Origin: Actinosynnema pretiosum
GTDB taxonomy: Bacteria > Actinomycetota > Actinomycetes > Mycobacteriales > Pseudonocardiaceae
DNA: 64,000 nucleotides
Assembly (NCBI RefSeq): GCF_024171695.1
Contig: NZ_JAMTCF010000014.1
Location: 218,680 to 282,679 of the forward strand
Direction: 5' to 3'
Below are positions 1 to 7,529 of this stretch, piece by piece (the first letter of the stretch is position 1; each line of letters opens with the position of its first letter). Under the pieces are notes generated by a model. That model made no database searches, was not told the origin of the DNA, and saw only the letters and a list, made by a program, of their open reading frames with translations. Made by a program: the position numbers and the translations under genes.

Positions 1-1
1 C

Positions 2-172
2 GCCGAACGGTGCCTGGCGTTCATCCTGAACGACTCGCCGGGAGCCACCCACACCGTCCGCCTCGCCCGCGAGGCAGGGATCTGGACCACCACGTTCCCC
101 GCCACCAGCGGGCCCGCCATCCGTAGGAGCGCCCTGTTCGAGCGCGGCGCGCCTATGCCTACGTTGTCCTGA
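2..172 (+). CDS. C-terminal fragment of SLOG-family (DUF2493/YspA-like) protein
   Basis: The window opens inside this gene; 56 residues to the TGA at 170-172 are visible. The segment reading CLAFILNDSPGATHTV followed by LAREAGI resembles the end of the nucleotide-binding SLOG fold in DUF2493/YspA proteins, where a hydrophobic strand is followed by a Gly/Ser turn and a helix ending in a small-residue-Gly step. Proteins of this family are common on actinobacterial plasmids and phages and are thought to bind nucleotides or their derivatives; the substrate is unknown. The start and the N-terminal Rossmann motif lie outside the window, so the assignment rests on this short stretch only. Confidence 0.55.
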   Translation, partial: AERCLAFILNDSPGATHTVRLAREAGIWTTTFPATSGPAIRRSALFERGAPMPTLS

Positions 173-234
173 ACAGGAGTCCGCTGCCGCCCACCCTCGT
201 CAGTTGGCCAGCAGCGGACTCCTGGCCCGCCGCA

Positions 235-513
235 GTGGCTCTGCTCGACACCGTCCAAGGCCTCCAATGGTTCGTGGACTTGCGGGAGGTCATCGACGAC
301 ACCGCCAAGGTCGACGTCGATCGCTACGCGGCCGACGCTGTCGAAGCCGTGCGCGATCTGCTCGATACCGCCGACCGCGACGGCTACCTCGACCACACCG
401 AACTGCCACTGCTGATCGCGCTGGCCGCGCGGACCGCCCGCCGGGCGCCACCGTCCGACTCGCCCGCCGTCACTGTGGTACAGGCCCGCTGGCCGCCTAC
501 ACCGCCTCCATAG
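235..513 (+). CDS. Small acidic hypothetical protein
   Basis: A 92-residue frame starting at a GTG. The first 70 residues are amphipathic and acidic (VDLREVIDDTAKVDVDRY, AVRDLLDTADRDGYLD), which looks like real helical protein, while the last 20 are Pro/Arg/Thr-rich and may reflect decay or a wrong end. It lies 60 bp after the SLOG fragment in the same direction and may belong to the same transcript. No family is recognised. The start is uncertain because no good Shine-Dalgarno sequence precedes the GTG. Confidence 0.35.
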   Translation: MALLDTVQGLQWFVDLREVIDDTAKVDVDRYAADAVEAVRDLLDTADRDGYLDHTELPLLIALAARTARRAPPSDSPAVTVVQARWPPTPPP

Positions 514-907
514 AAGGCGTGCACCGCTCCACCCCGGTGTCGCAGCCAGCGTGCGGGGCCGAGGTCGGCGCGCTCACCGCCGCCTAAGCGGAGTTCCCGA
601 CGTGCGCCGACGATGCCGTGACCGCCTGCCACCGGGGTGGCCGGATCGTCACCTCCTGGTCGGGTGTCCCCGACCGTGCCCGTCCACATCGAACGCCTGG
701 CCGACCGATAGGTCCCGCGTCCAAACACGACCTCCAGCAGTTCCCGCCACGGTCCGGCCGGGGCGTGGCGGCCTCGTGCGGTCCAAGCGCCCCAATCACC
801 CGCGGAACCGACAGGAGTCGCCGACCTCGGGCCGCAATACGCCTTGCCGAGCCTGCAGGCATCTTCTGCCGCCCGCACAGCGGGCATTCCGCGTCCCGGA
901 GTCCCAC
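514..907. other. Gene-poor stretch
   Basis: No convincing gene. The frame that runs into the next gene is open here, but its translation is Arg/Pro-rich with no protein-like pattern, as expected of out-of-frame high-GC DNA. No strong hairpin or repeat was seen. Confidence 0.5.
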
Positions 908-1903
908 ATGACCTATGCCCGTACCACTGTCCCGTCGGATACCGGCAGTACGCTGCCCGAAGCCCACCAGCCCGGCGAATCGGCCGCTGCCACCCTCAGC
1001 CGCGCCGTCGTGGCGCACCTAACCCCGCAGGTCTGGGTGCCCACCATCGACTGGGACACCAACGGGCTGACCGCGACCGCACGGATCACCCTCGCCGCCG
1101 CGGGCGTCCGTGTTCCGGTCACCCTCGACTGGCGGGCCGACCAGTTCACGCTGAGCATCGACGGCCGCCGCGACCCGCTGCGCCATTCCCGGCTCGCCCA
1201 CCGAGCCGGACATCTGGCCACCCTGGTCACCGACACCACCGCCGAGGTCGTCGCCGAACTGGCCGAGCAACAGGTCGCCGAGCGCTTGGCGGCTACGATC
1301 ATCTATGGCGGACTGCACGTCGTCTGCGAACGTCGCGGCGCCGACCCTACGCTGCTGTCCCACCAGTGCGCACAGTGCGGTGACGTCGATTTCACCGCCG
1401 CCGCCGGCGGCGAGATCACCCTGGTCAACCACCGATGTCCGGTCTGCCGCAACGGTGCCGCACCATCGGCACCGCCCGCGCCACCGGCATCCGGAGCAGG
1501 ACATCGCGCGCGGCGCCGTCGACGGCAGCAGTCGCTCCAGGAGGAACTGCTCGACGCCGGGACGTTGCCGGTGTCACGCGCCCGCCCGCACCAGGGCCCG
1601 CTGGCCGATTGGCCTGTGCACCGACTCCTGCAGCAGGTCACACAGGACCGGTTCACCGTCTGGGGCGGCGACCTCTACGAGGTCCTCGTCGACGACCACG
1701 GCTACCAGCGCGCCGTCCGTCCCCACCCTCGCGACGCCGAGCTGATCCGTCGGCTGCGCCACGCCGGGCTGGTATACGTCGGGCTGTGGCTGTTCGCCGA
1801 CGTCGATAGCCGGTCGTGCGAGACCCACCGGCTCGACCTCACCAGGGACGGCTGGAGGGTCCTGCGCCGCTGGACCGCCCTGCACACCTCGACGGCCGGA
1901 TGA
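908..1903 (+). CDS. Hypothetical protein with a central zinc-ribbon-like Cys pair set
   Basis: A 331-residue protein starting at ATG 908; the open frame extends upstream but the protein-like sequence begins here. A CAQC pair near residue 155 and a CPVC pair near residue 177 form a CxxC-x(n)-CxxC zinc ribbon. An Arg-rich linker (HRARRRRRQQ) separates this from a C-terminal region rich in Trp, Tyr and Asp. The zinc ribbon and basic linker suggest nucleic acid or protein binding, but no family is recognised. It is one of several Cys-pair proteins in the left arm of the element (3883, 5186, 9440 and 15751), which seem to be element-specific accessory genes. It precedes ssb in the same direction. 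Confidence 0.6.
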   Translation: MTYARTTVPSDTGSTLPEAHQPGESAAATLSRAVVAHLTPQVWVPTIDWDTNGLTATARITLAAAGVRVPVTLDWRADQFTLSIDGRRDPLRHSRLAHRAGHLATLVTDTTAEVVAELAEQQVAERLAATIIYGGLHVVCERRGADPTLLSHQCAQCGDVDFTAAAGGEITLVNHRCPVCRNGAAPSAPPAPPASGAGHRARRRRRQQSLQEELLDAGTLPVSRARPHQGPLADWPVHRLLQQVTQDRFTVWGGDLYEVLVDDHGYQRAVRPHPRDAELIRRLRHAGLVYVGLWLFADVDSRSCETHRLDLTRDGWRVLRRWTALHTSTAG

Positions 1904-1950
1904 TCGGAAAAATGATAGGTCGGCGATAGAGGCAGGCGCGGGTTCAGACC

Positions 1951-2093
1951 GGGGGTGTCGATCTGCTCCAAGCAAATCAGGTCATGGCAGGGTCCGCGCC
2001 GATGAACCCGGCCCAAAAGCACGGGCCGGAACCCCCGCCGCCCCCTTCGGGGCCCTGTCACGACCTGATCCGCACTCCGCAGATCGACACCCC
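1951..2093. repeat. Large imperfect inverted repeat upstream of ssb
   Basis: The arms are roughly 1951-1996 and 2051-2093. The left arm begins GGGTGTCGATCTGC and continues to ATCAGGTC and CAGGG; the reverse complement of the right arm has the same three blocks in the same order, with an 8-bp divergent patch between the first two. The 55-nt loop holds a smaller hairpin (CGGCCC/GGGCCG around 2010-2029). This is too elaborate for a simple terminator. It sits directly before ssb, whose ATG is at 2190. Confidence 0.75.
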
Positions 2094-2189
2094 TCGGGGC
2101 CGAACCCACTCGATGGCACTGCCAGCAGGTGGAGTCAAGGCTGAGGGGTGTCGGTGGCCGAACCACCGATCCGCAAGGGAGTGTCCGCC

Positions 2190-2669
2190 ATGGCCGGAGA
2201 GACCGTCACCACCCTCGTCGGCAACCTCACCACCGACCCGGAACTGCGCTTCACTCAGGCAGGTGCGGCCGTCGCGAACTTCACCGTCGCCTCCACCCCC
2301 CGCTTCTTCAACCGTCAGACCAACGAATGGGAGGACGGCAATCCGCTGTTCATGAGGTGCAGCCTCTGGCGTCAGCCCGCCGAGAACGTGGCCGAGACGC
2401 TGACCCGCGGCGCCCGGGTCATCGTCACCGGCCGCCTGCGACAGCGCTCTTTCGAGACCAAGGAAGGCCAGCAGCGCACCGTCGTCGAGCTGGAGGTCGA
2501 CGAGATCGGTCCGTCGCTGCGCTACGCCACCGCCAAGGTCAACAAGGTCACCCGCGCCCAGGGCTCAGACGGACAGGGCTCCGGCGACAACGGCGCGCCG
2601 GCCAGCGACCCGTGGGGCTCGGCTCCGCCCGCTGGCAGCGGCGGCTTCGGCGACGAGCCGCCGTTCTGA
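2190..2669 (+). CDS. ssb: Single-stranded DNA-binding protein
   Basis: A 159-residue SSB. The N-terminal OB fold (about residues 1-110) begins MAGETVTTLVGNLTTDPELR, the usual start of actinobacterial SSBs, so ATG 2190 is preferred over the GTG at 2148. A Gly/Ser/Pro-rich linker follows, and the protein ends in the acidic tip GDEPPF, equivalent to the DDIPF tail that recruits partner proteins. It would coat single-stranded DNA during replication or after conjugative entry. An element-borne ssb next to accessory genes and far from rpsF/rpsR is typical of a plasmid or ICE copy. A GGGAG lies about 10 nt before the start. The large inverted repeat upstream may control its expression. Confidence 0.95.
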   Translation: MAGETVTTLVGNLTTDPELRFTQAGAAVANFTVASTPRFFNRQTNEWEDGNPLFMRCSLWRQPAENVAETLTRGARVIVTGRLRQRSFETKEGQQRTVVELEVDEIGPSLRYATAKVNKVTRAQGSDGQGSGDNGAPASDPWGSAPPAGSGGFGDEPPF

Positions 2670-2757
2670 CCGACCGGGGCCGGCCGGACGTCGCAGCCCG
2701 GCCGGCCCCGCACATCCCGTTCCCTGCTAGGCAGCGAGCTCTGTCCTGTATACGCCG

Positions 2758-2916
2758 ATGACGTCCGGTGATCTTCGGGCCCTCCGCCGCTTGCTGGGCA
2801 AACTTCGTGCAGACATGGAACTCGACGATGGCACCGTGTACTGCGGCAAGGAGATCCAGGCCATCGACGACCTGGCCGGTCTGCAGCTGGAGGGCCTCTC
2901 CTCGACCACCTCCTGA
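2758..2916 (+). CDS. Small hypothetical protein (52 aa)
   Basis: ATG 2758 to TGA 2914-2916. The translation (MTSGDLRALRRLLGKLRADM..., with a single Cys in TVYCGKE) has alternating charged and hydrophobic residues and reads like a small helical protein. It follows ssb by about 90 bp. No family is recognised and no clear Shine-Dalgarno precedes it, so it remains tentative. Confidence 0.4.
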   Translation: MTSGDLRALRRLLGKLRADMELDDGTVYCGKEIQAIDDLAGLQLEGLSSTTS

Positions 2917-3375
2917 ACCCAGGGGGCGGCAGCCTCCTCCTGATCAAGTCCTGCGCCTGACCTTCCCGCGATCAGGCAGCAATCCCGTCGTCATGCGCCC
3001 CACATGGTTGACGCCTGCACGAACCATCGTGCGAGCGTCAATCGACGATCCGGTGTGCCGAGCACGGTCACGATCGCGTCCGGTCAGATGGTGAGAGCCC
3101 TCCCAGACGCGGAGTGTCGCGGCTCCGCCGGTCCTGCGGGCACTTCGCTCTCCGCACCCCACCGAACAGCTTGCGCTTTCCCGCAGAGCCGAGGCGCGCG
3201 TCACCCCCGCACGACGCTGCTGCCCGCTCACCCCTCGGCTGGGCACGCCCACTTCACCGGTGGCCGTGCCCGGCCGAGGACCCTTGCCCGTTGTCACCCG
3301 CCAACCGGATCAGCGGGACGACGCATCGAAGCGCCGACCCCGGACCGACACGAAGATCGTCAGGGAGAAGACGAG
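2917..3375. other. Intergenic stretch without a supported gene
   Basis: About 460 bp. Frames here give only Arg/Pro/Ser-rich translations. A GGGAGAAGACGAG Shine-Dalgarno-like sequence at the right edge serves the next gene. No strong repeat was found. Confidence 0.5.
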
Positions 3376-3753
3376 ATGAGCCAGCCGAACACCCGGCTCT
3401 CTGCCAGCGACCGCGCAGCCAAGCTGATGCATGACACCGTGCTGGCAGTGCACGAGGTCGACCCGGATGCCTGCACCTACCTGTTGCACCAACTCGGGGA
3501 CGACTTGGTCGGCCGGATCAACGTTCTGGTCGACCATGACCTCGCGACAGGCTTGGCCAACGCCCTACGTGCCCGCATCGAGCACAGTTTCGACACGACT
3601 CCTGCGTCGCCACATCCGGAGGACGGCTTCGATGACGAGCCGGACTACGACGAGCTGACCGAGGACGAACAGCGCGAGCAGGACTGGTTGGCCGTCATGC
3701 CCCGCATCGGCTGGGACGGCGAGCTGGTCGGCTGGGACGGGCGACCGCTCTGA
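3376..3753 (+). CDS. Small acidic hypothetical protein (125 aa)
   Basis: Starts at ATG 3376 behind a purine-rich GGGAGAAGACG. The N-terminal 85 residues look all-helical (SDRAAKLMHDTVLAVHEVD, LVGRINVLVDHDLATGL). The rest is strongly acidic (DGFDDEPDYDELTEDEQ) and ends in a Trp/Gly-rich tail (RIGWDGELVGWDGRPL). No known domain is recognised. An acidic mid-region like this can mediate protein contacts or mimic DNA, but nothing in the context proves that. It lies in a same-direction row of element-specific genes between ssb and a membrane protein. Confidence 0.6.
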   Translation: MSQPNTRLSASDRAAKLMHDTVLAVHEVDPDACTYLLHQLGDDLVGRINVLVDHDLATGLANALRARIEHSFDTTPASPHPEDGFDDEPDYDELTEDEQREQDWLAVMPRIGWDGELVGWDGRPL

Positions 3754-3882
3754 CCGGCCGGGCGCCCTCCACCGACGCGGCCGCCGACCTGCCGCCTCAG
3801 CCTGGCGCCGTCCTAGTGGACGCGTGCGCGGCGTCCCGCTCGACCTCGAAAAGAACCAGTTGCCTTCCTGGGAGAACACTGG

Positions 3883-5061
3883 ATGAGCCAAGCCACAACG
3901 GACAACCGCATCATCGATATCCTCAGGTTCCGCCACACCATGGGCCGGGTCGCGCAGCTGCTGCGGTGGCGGCACCGGAACGCCACCGCCATCCTGGTGC
4001 AGCTCACCGGCCGCCGGACCGAGTTGATCGCCGTGCTCGGCACCGACGAGGACGGGAACGGCACCGAGCTGTGGCACCACCAGGACTGGGACGACTGGTC
4101 CGCCGACATGGATCCCGTCACGCCTCGCCTGACTGCGGCCACTCCGCACGCCACCCACGAGACGGCCGGTGAACTGCGCTGGACGCGCCATGACAACGCC
4201 ACCTACCGTGCGCCGCTGCCGCCCGCGCCCCGCCCCCGGCCACGCCTTTACGTCGACTCCGCCGCCACCCCGTCGCCGCCGCACCGGCAGGTGATGCCGT
4301 CAGCCGCGACCTCGACCTGCGTCGACGGCGATCTGCCCCGCTACCCGGCGTCGATGTCGCCTGCCGAGCACTGCGTGCCCACTGGCCTGGCCTTGCTCGA
4401 CCACGTCGTCCTCGGCAGGTTCGGCGACACGGTGCTCGAGGCGGTGTCCTACAACGGCGGCCACACCCTGCTCGGATTCCTGACTGTGACCGACGGCGGC
4501 CGCTTCCACGCCGCGCCCCGCGATCCGGGCCTCGACCCGGTCGCCGGCCCCCGCCCCGGCGGGGTCGATGTTGACGAGGCAACCAGCGCGCTGCTGGCCA
4601 CTGCCGCCGACGCGCCGCGCCAATGGTCCGGCCCGTTCGACTCGCGCGGCCTAGCCGAGGCGTTCCTGCTGGGGTGGGCTGGCGGCACCGGACTGCTCGC
4701 TCTGGTGCCGCCAGCCGTTCCCGACGAAGAGGGCCAGGAGGAGCTGACGAGTCGGCTGTCCTCCGACGAGATCGCCGGTATCGGCTCCAGTCTCGTCGGA
4801 CGCCCGGTGCACCTGCCGGGCGACTACGACGTGCTCGCGATATACGAACTGCCCGACACGGGCTGCCAGGTGGTGCTGGTGCGTGACGTTCGAGGTCTGT
4901 ACGCCTTCGTCTGCGGCTGCTGCGAGCACGGCGACTTCGCCGACTGCCCTCACCTCGACTGTCCGGTTGGCTACTGCGACCGCGGAACCGCGCACAAGAT
5001 CGGCTACAGCTTCGACTGCGCTGGCGCAACCGCCTGGCACCGGACCGAGATCGGCCGTTGA
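3883..5061 (+). CDS. Hypothetical protein with Cys/His-rich C-terminus
   Basis: A 392-residue protein starting at ATG 3883 with CTGGGAGAACACTGG just before it. The middle is Pro-rich with no recognised fold. The C-terminal 60 residues hold many Cys and His (VCGCCEHGDFADCPHLDC, then GYCDRG and FDCAGATAWH), consistent with one or two zinc sites. No signal peptide or membrane segment is seen. It is probably transcribed with the next gene, 125 bp downstream, which is also Cys-rich. Function is unknown. Confidence 0.65.
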   Translation: MSQATTDNRIIDILRFRHTMGRVAQLLRWRHRNATAILVQLTGRRTELIAVLGTDEDGNGTELWHHQDWDDWSADMDPVTPRLTAATPHATHETAGELRWTRHDNATYRAPLPPAPRPRPRLYVDSAATPSPPHRQVMPSAATSTCVDGDLPRYPASMSPAEHCVPTGLALLDHVVLGRFGDTVLEAVSYNGGHTLLGFLTVTDGGRFHAAPRDPGLDPVAGPRPGGVDVDEATSALLATAADAPRQWSGPFDSRGLAEAFLLGWAGGTGLLALVPPAVPDEEGQEELTSRLSSDEIAGIGSSLVGRPVHLPGDYDVLAIYELPDTGCQVVLVRDVRGLYAFVCGCCEHGDFADCPHLDCPVGYCDRGTAHKIGYSFDCAGATAWHRTEIGR

Positions 5062-5185
5062 CCTCGCGCGGTGCCAGGTACGTGGTTACTGCCCGGCATC
5101 GCGGCCGGTATCCGCAGGTCTCCCATACAGCACCGGTACCGCCCCGGCCACCTTCACCATCACTTCTGTAGGAGGGTCTCCGAGC

Positions 5186-5614
5186 ATGCCCATCGGCACC
5201 TACGCTCCCGGCGCCGACGCCTTCGACCACGCCGTCGACTTCGGCGGCCTGCGCTACGAGATGTTCTTCGGCGACGGCCCGGATTGCATCGCGCTGCCGA
5301 GCACTCCGCCCGTGGCGGCGGTCGGCGTGGGCCAGTGCCTGTGCCCGTCGTGCGACAGTCAGGGCTGGTTCACCGAAACCCCGGTCTGCAAGTACTGGCG
5401 GGCCCACTGCGAGGCGTGCGGTGGTCGTCGCGTCTACTCGTACTGGCACACCACCGGACACCCGCCGAGCCTGGAACGGTGCTCACTGTGCATCGAGGAG
5501 TGGGCGCGACAGGTCGCCTGGTTCCGGTACGCCCTGCGCAGTCCGCGTGCCGCCGCGCAGGAGCTGCGCAAGCAGGCCACCCGTGCTCGCGCCGTAGCCG
5601 AGCAGGCCCGGTGA
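5186..5614 (+). CDS. Small zinc-ribbon hypothetical protein
   Basis: A 142-residue protein. ATG 5186 is chosen because TAGGAGGGTCTCC lies just upstream, although the frame is open further left. Cys pairs CLCPSC (about residue 51), CEAC (about residue 75) and CSLC (about residue 98) suggest two treble-clef or ribbon zinc sites. A basic amphipathic helix (RAAAQELRKQATRARAVAE) ends the protein. This fits a small nucleic-acid or protein-binding factor, but no family is recognised. Confidence 0.6.
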   Translation: MPIGTYAPGADAFDHAVDFGGLRYEMFFGDGPDCIALPSTPPVAAVGVGQCLCPSCDSQGWFTETPVCKYWRAHCEACGGRRVYSYWHTTGHPPSLERCSLCIEEWARQVAWFRYALRSPRAAAQELRKQATRARAVAEQAR

Positions 5615-5855
5615 GCACGTCCGGCGTCATCGGTGCGGTCCGGTCCCGCCGAACACCGTCGAGGTCACACCGCTCCGCCTGTGGCGCGGACCCCGGCCGT
5701 ACCGGGCAGGCACCGCAGTGACCGCACTTCGTTCCAGCCCGGTCGGGCACCGGCCAGGGCTGGCCGGTGCCACCGGCACGCCACGGCCTGCGCGGCGGAC
5801 CCGGACCGACAATGTCGGAAGACCACGCCGTGCGGGTGCCCTACCCTCGGACGAC

Positions 5856-6314
5856 ATGAGGGTCACCACGTTCGTCGTCTTCCTGCGCCTGATCGGCGCG
5901 GCCGGTGTGGGCGCCTATGTCGGCGCCGCTGCGGCGGGCCTGATCGTCGTGCTGACCGGCCGGGTGTTCTCGCCCGCTGGCACGTGGGTGACGGCACTGC
6001 CGGTCCTGGCCGTATTCGGGGCACTGCTCACCGCTGGCGTCGCCCGGCTGACCCGGTTCTGGCTGCTGCCCAGGGTAACCGGTCATCGGGTACTCCTCGG
6101 CGCTGCGGCCGGTGCCGTCCTCGCGCCGCTGACGGTCGCCGTCGGCCAGCCGGGTGCTCTGTTCAATGTCGCCCTGCTGCTGATGCTGATCGGCGCAGTG
6201 GCCACGGCGGTACCGTGGGCGCGCTGGTTCCGTGCCACGCATTCCACGTCCAGGGCACGGCCTCGGATGTACACCGAGCCCCAGCAGCAGCGGTCGCTGT
6301 CCCGAAAGCACTGA
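5856..6314 (+). CDS. Small integral membrane protein
   Basis: The likely start is ATG 5856 (152 aa); a GTG at 5718 in frame would add an Arg-rich leader unlike protein. Four hydrophobic stretches are visible: about residues 4-35 (FVVFLRLIGAAGVGAYVGAA, then AGLIVVLTG), 43-62 (VTALPVLAVFGALLTAGVA), 78-95 and 100-118 (FNVALLLMLIGAVATAV), followed by a basic cytoplasmic tail. It ends just before a strong hairpin shared with the convergent gene. No family is recognised. Confidence 0.55.
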   Translation: MRVTTFVVFLRLIGAAGVGAYVGAAAAGLIVVLTGRVFSPAGTWVTALPVLAVFGALLTAGVARLTRFWLLPRVTGHRVLLGAAAGAVLAPLTVAVGQPGALFNVALLLMLIGAVATAVPWARWFRATHSTSRARPRMYTEPQQQRSLSRKH

Positions 6315-6323
6315 ATTCCACCT

Positions 6324-6372
6324 GAACGGGCGGTGGGGGCGGACCGATTCGGTCCGCCCCCACCGCCCGTTC
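6324..6372. terminator. Perfect 24-bp inverted repeat, bidirectional terminator
   Basis: Arms 6324-6347 and 6349-6372 are perfect reverse complements around a single central base. The hairpin lies between two convergent genes and its right end touches the stop codon (6372-6374) of the minus-strand gene. There is no strong T run, as is common in actinomycetes. Confidence 0.8.
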
Positions 6373-6986
6373 TATGCACCGATCGTGGCGGCCTCCGACC
6401 CGCCCAGGCCACCAGTCGGTTCGCCAGGCCAGGTCTGCGCGCCGCCCACCGGACCGTCGGGCGCCGTCGGCCGTGCGATCACGGGAGCGTCGTGCCTGGC
6501 GGACGCCCGCCGCCCCTGTGCCACTTCACCCGATGCAAGCCCCGACGGCTGCGTGCCGTCCGCCGCCTGTTCGGCGGCTGCGTCCTCTGCCAGGGCCGCA
6601 CGTCCCACCGCGATCAGCCGCCGGGCGGCCTTCTCACCGAGTCCCAACAGCTCGGCGACCTGCTCCACCGTCCGGTCCGCCTCATGGATGGCCAGTGCGG
6701 CCAATGCCTGGTTCCTCTCCTGCTGCGCCAACACCCGGTCGCGCTGCTCACGCAACTGCGCGATGGCACGTTCGTGCGGCTCGATCCGCTGCCGGCAGTC
6801 TTCCTCCGCCGCGACTTGCTGATCAGCCGCGTCGAAGAACACCTGCAGTGACTGCTCGACAGCCTGTTCCTGCTCCCGTTGCCGTGCCAACTGCGCAGCA
6901 TTGCGCTGCCGCGCCAGCTCAAGCTGGCGGCTGACCCTGGTTGACCGGCGCGTACGGCCGCGCCCGGACTTCGTCGACTCGGCCAT
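6372..6986 (-). CDS. Coiled-coil protein with C-terminal HTH-like segment
   Basis: A 204-residue protein from ATG at 6986-6984, preceded on its strand by GGGGAGGTCGAGAG. Residues 1-18 are basic (GRGRTRRSTR). Residues 20-110 are a long Gln/Arg/Glu-rich coiled coil (RQRNAAQLARQREQEQ). Next comes EADRTVEQVAELLGLGEKAA, which looks like a small helix-turn-helix of the sigma-70 region 4 or recombinase type. The Ala/Gly/Pro-rich tail is probably disordered. Such proteins are frequent on actinobacterial plasmids and are often annotated as putative DNA-binding proteins. It is divergent from the gene at 7530 across a region carrying one copy of the shared 16-bp operator motif and two large hairpins. 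Confidence 0.65.
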   Translation of the reverse strand: MAESTKSGRGRTRRSTRVSRQLELARQRNAAQLARQREQEQAVEQSLQVFFDAADQQVAAEEDCRQRIEPHERAIAQLREQRDRVLAQQERNQALAALAIHEADRTVEQVAELLGLGEKAARRLIAVGRAALAEDAAAEQAADGTQPSGLASGEVAQGRRASARHDAPVIARPTAPDGPVGGAQTWPGEPTGGLGGSEAATIGA

Positions 6987-7047
6987 CTCTCGACCTCCCC
7001 ATGACCTGTACTCCGATTCCGCTTCGCTCGCCACGGTACCCCGCAGA

Positions 7048-7063
7048 GCCAACTCATATGGAC
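7048..7063 (+). promoter_or_regulatory. Copy of shared 16-bp operator-like motif
   Basis: GCCAACTCATATGGAC matches GTCAACTAATATGGAC at 10757 in 14 of 16 positions. It is about 60 bp upstream of the minus-strand gene ending at 6372, so it may control that gene. It is the weakest of the five copies. Confidence 0.55.
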
Positions 7064-7154
7064 GTCGGATGGACTCGTATCCAGTGCTTGACGGAGTTAC
7101 GGTCCGGAGGAGTTGCCGTTCATGCCGGCGGGGGCAGGTGCCCGGACAAAAGGA

Positions 7155-7188
7155 AAGGCGTGTCCCGCCCGAAGACGGGACACGCCTT
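7155..7188. terminator. Perfect 13-bp hairpin
   Basis: Arms AAGGCGTGTCCCG (7155-7167) and its reverse complement (7176-7188) flank an 8-nt loop. It is terminator-like without a T run and lies in the divergent intergenic region 6987-7529. It could insulate the two promoters or act as an attenuator. Confidence 0.6.
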
Positions 7189-7394
7189 GGTGCCGCTCGC
7201 ACAAGCCCCGAAGGGCTCACCGCCCGGAGGCAGATCGGCCAAGACTGCGATCGGCAGTGTCGGCGCGAGGGGTTCAGTGACCCGACCGACGTCTTCAGTG
7301 TAGTCGCGTCGCTGCGGCGACGGCAGCGTCCCGCACGGTGCCCCAGGGGCACGCGAGGCGCACCGTCGCCAGCCCTGGGGACGCCGGAAGCATG

Positions 7395-7451
7395 CCGCAC
7401 CTGGGGCGGGGTGTCCAGCAGACCGCGCTGGACACCCCGCCCCAGGTGCGG
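7395..7451. repeat. Perfect 25-bp inverted repeat with 7-nt loop
   Basis: Arms 7395-7419 and 7427-7451 match perfectly (CCGCACCTGGGGCGGGGTG...). The structure lies about 80 bp upstream of the ATG at 7530, so it would form in the 5' leader of that transcript or terminate transcription entering from the left. Confidence 0.8.
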
Positions 7452-7529
7452 CGGATCGCACTCCGCCCCCACGTCCTGGGGGCGTCGGCCCGCCGGGCCG
7501 GCCGCGACGCCGCCAGGAGGTCTCCGGAC

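Noticed and set aside
384..887. Long minus-strand open frames opposite the first genes
   Set aside because: Translations are Arg/Gly/Ala-rich with no motif; in DNA this GC-rich, antisense frames stay open by chance.
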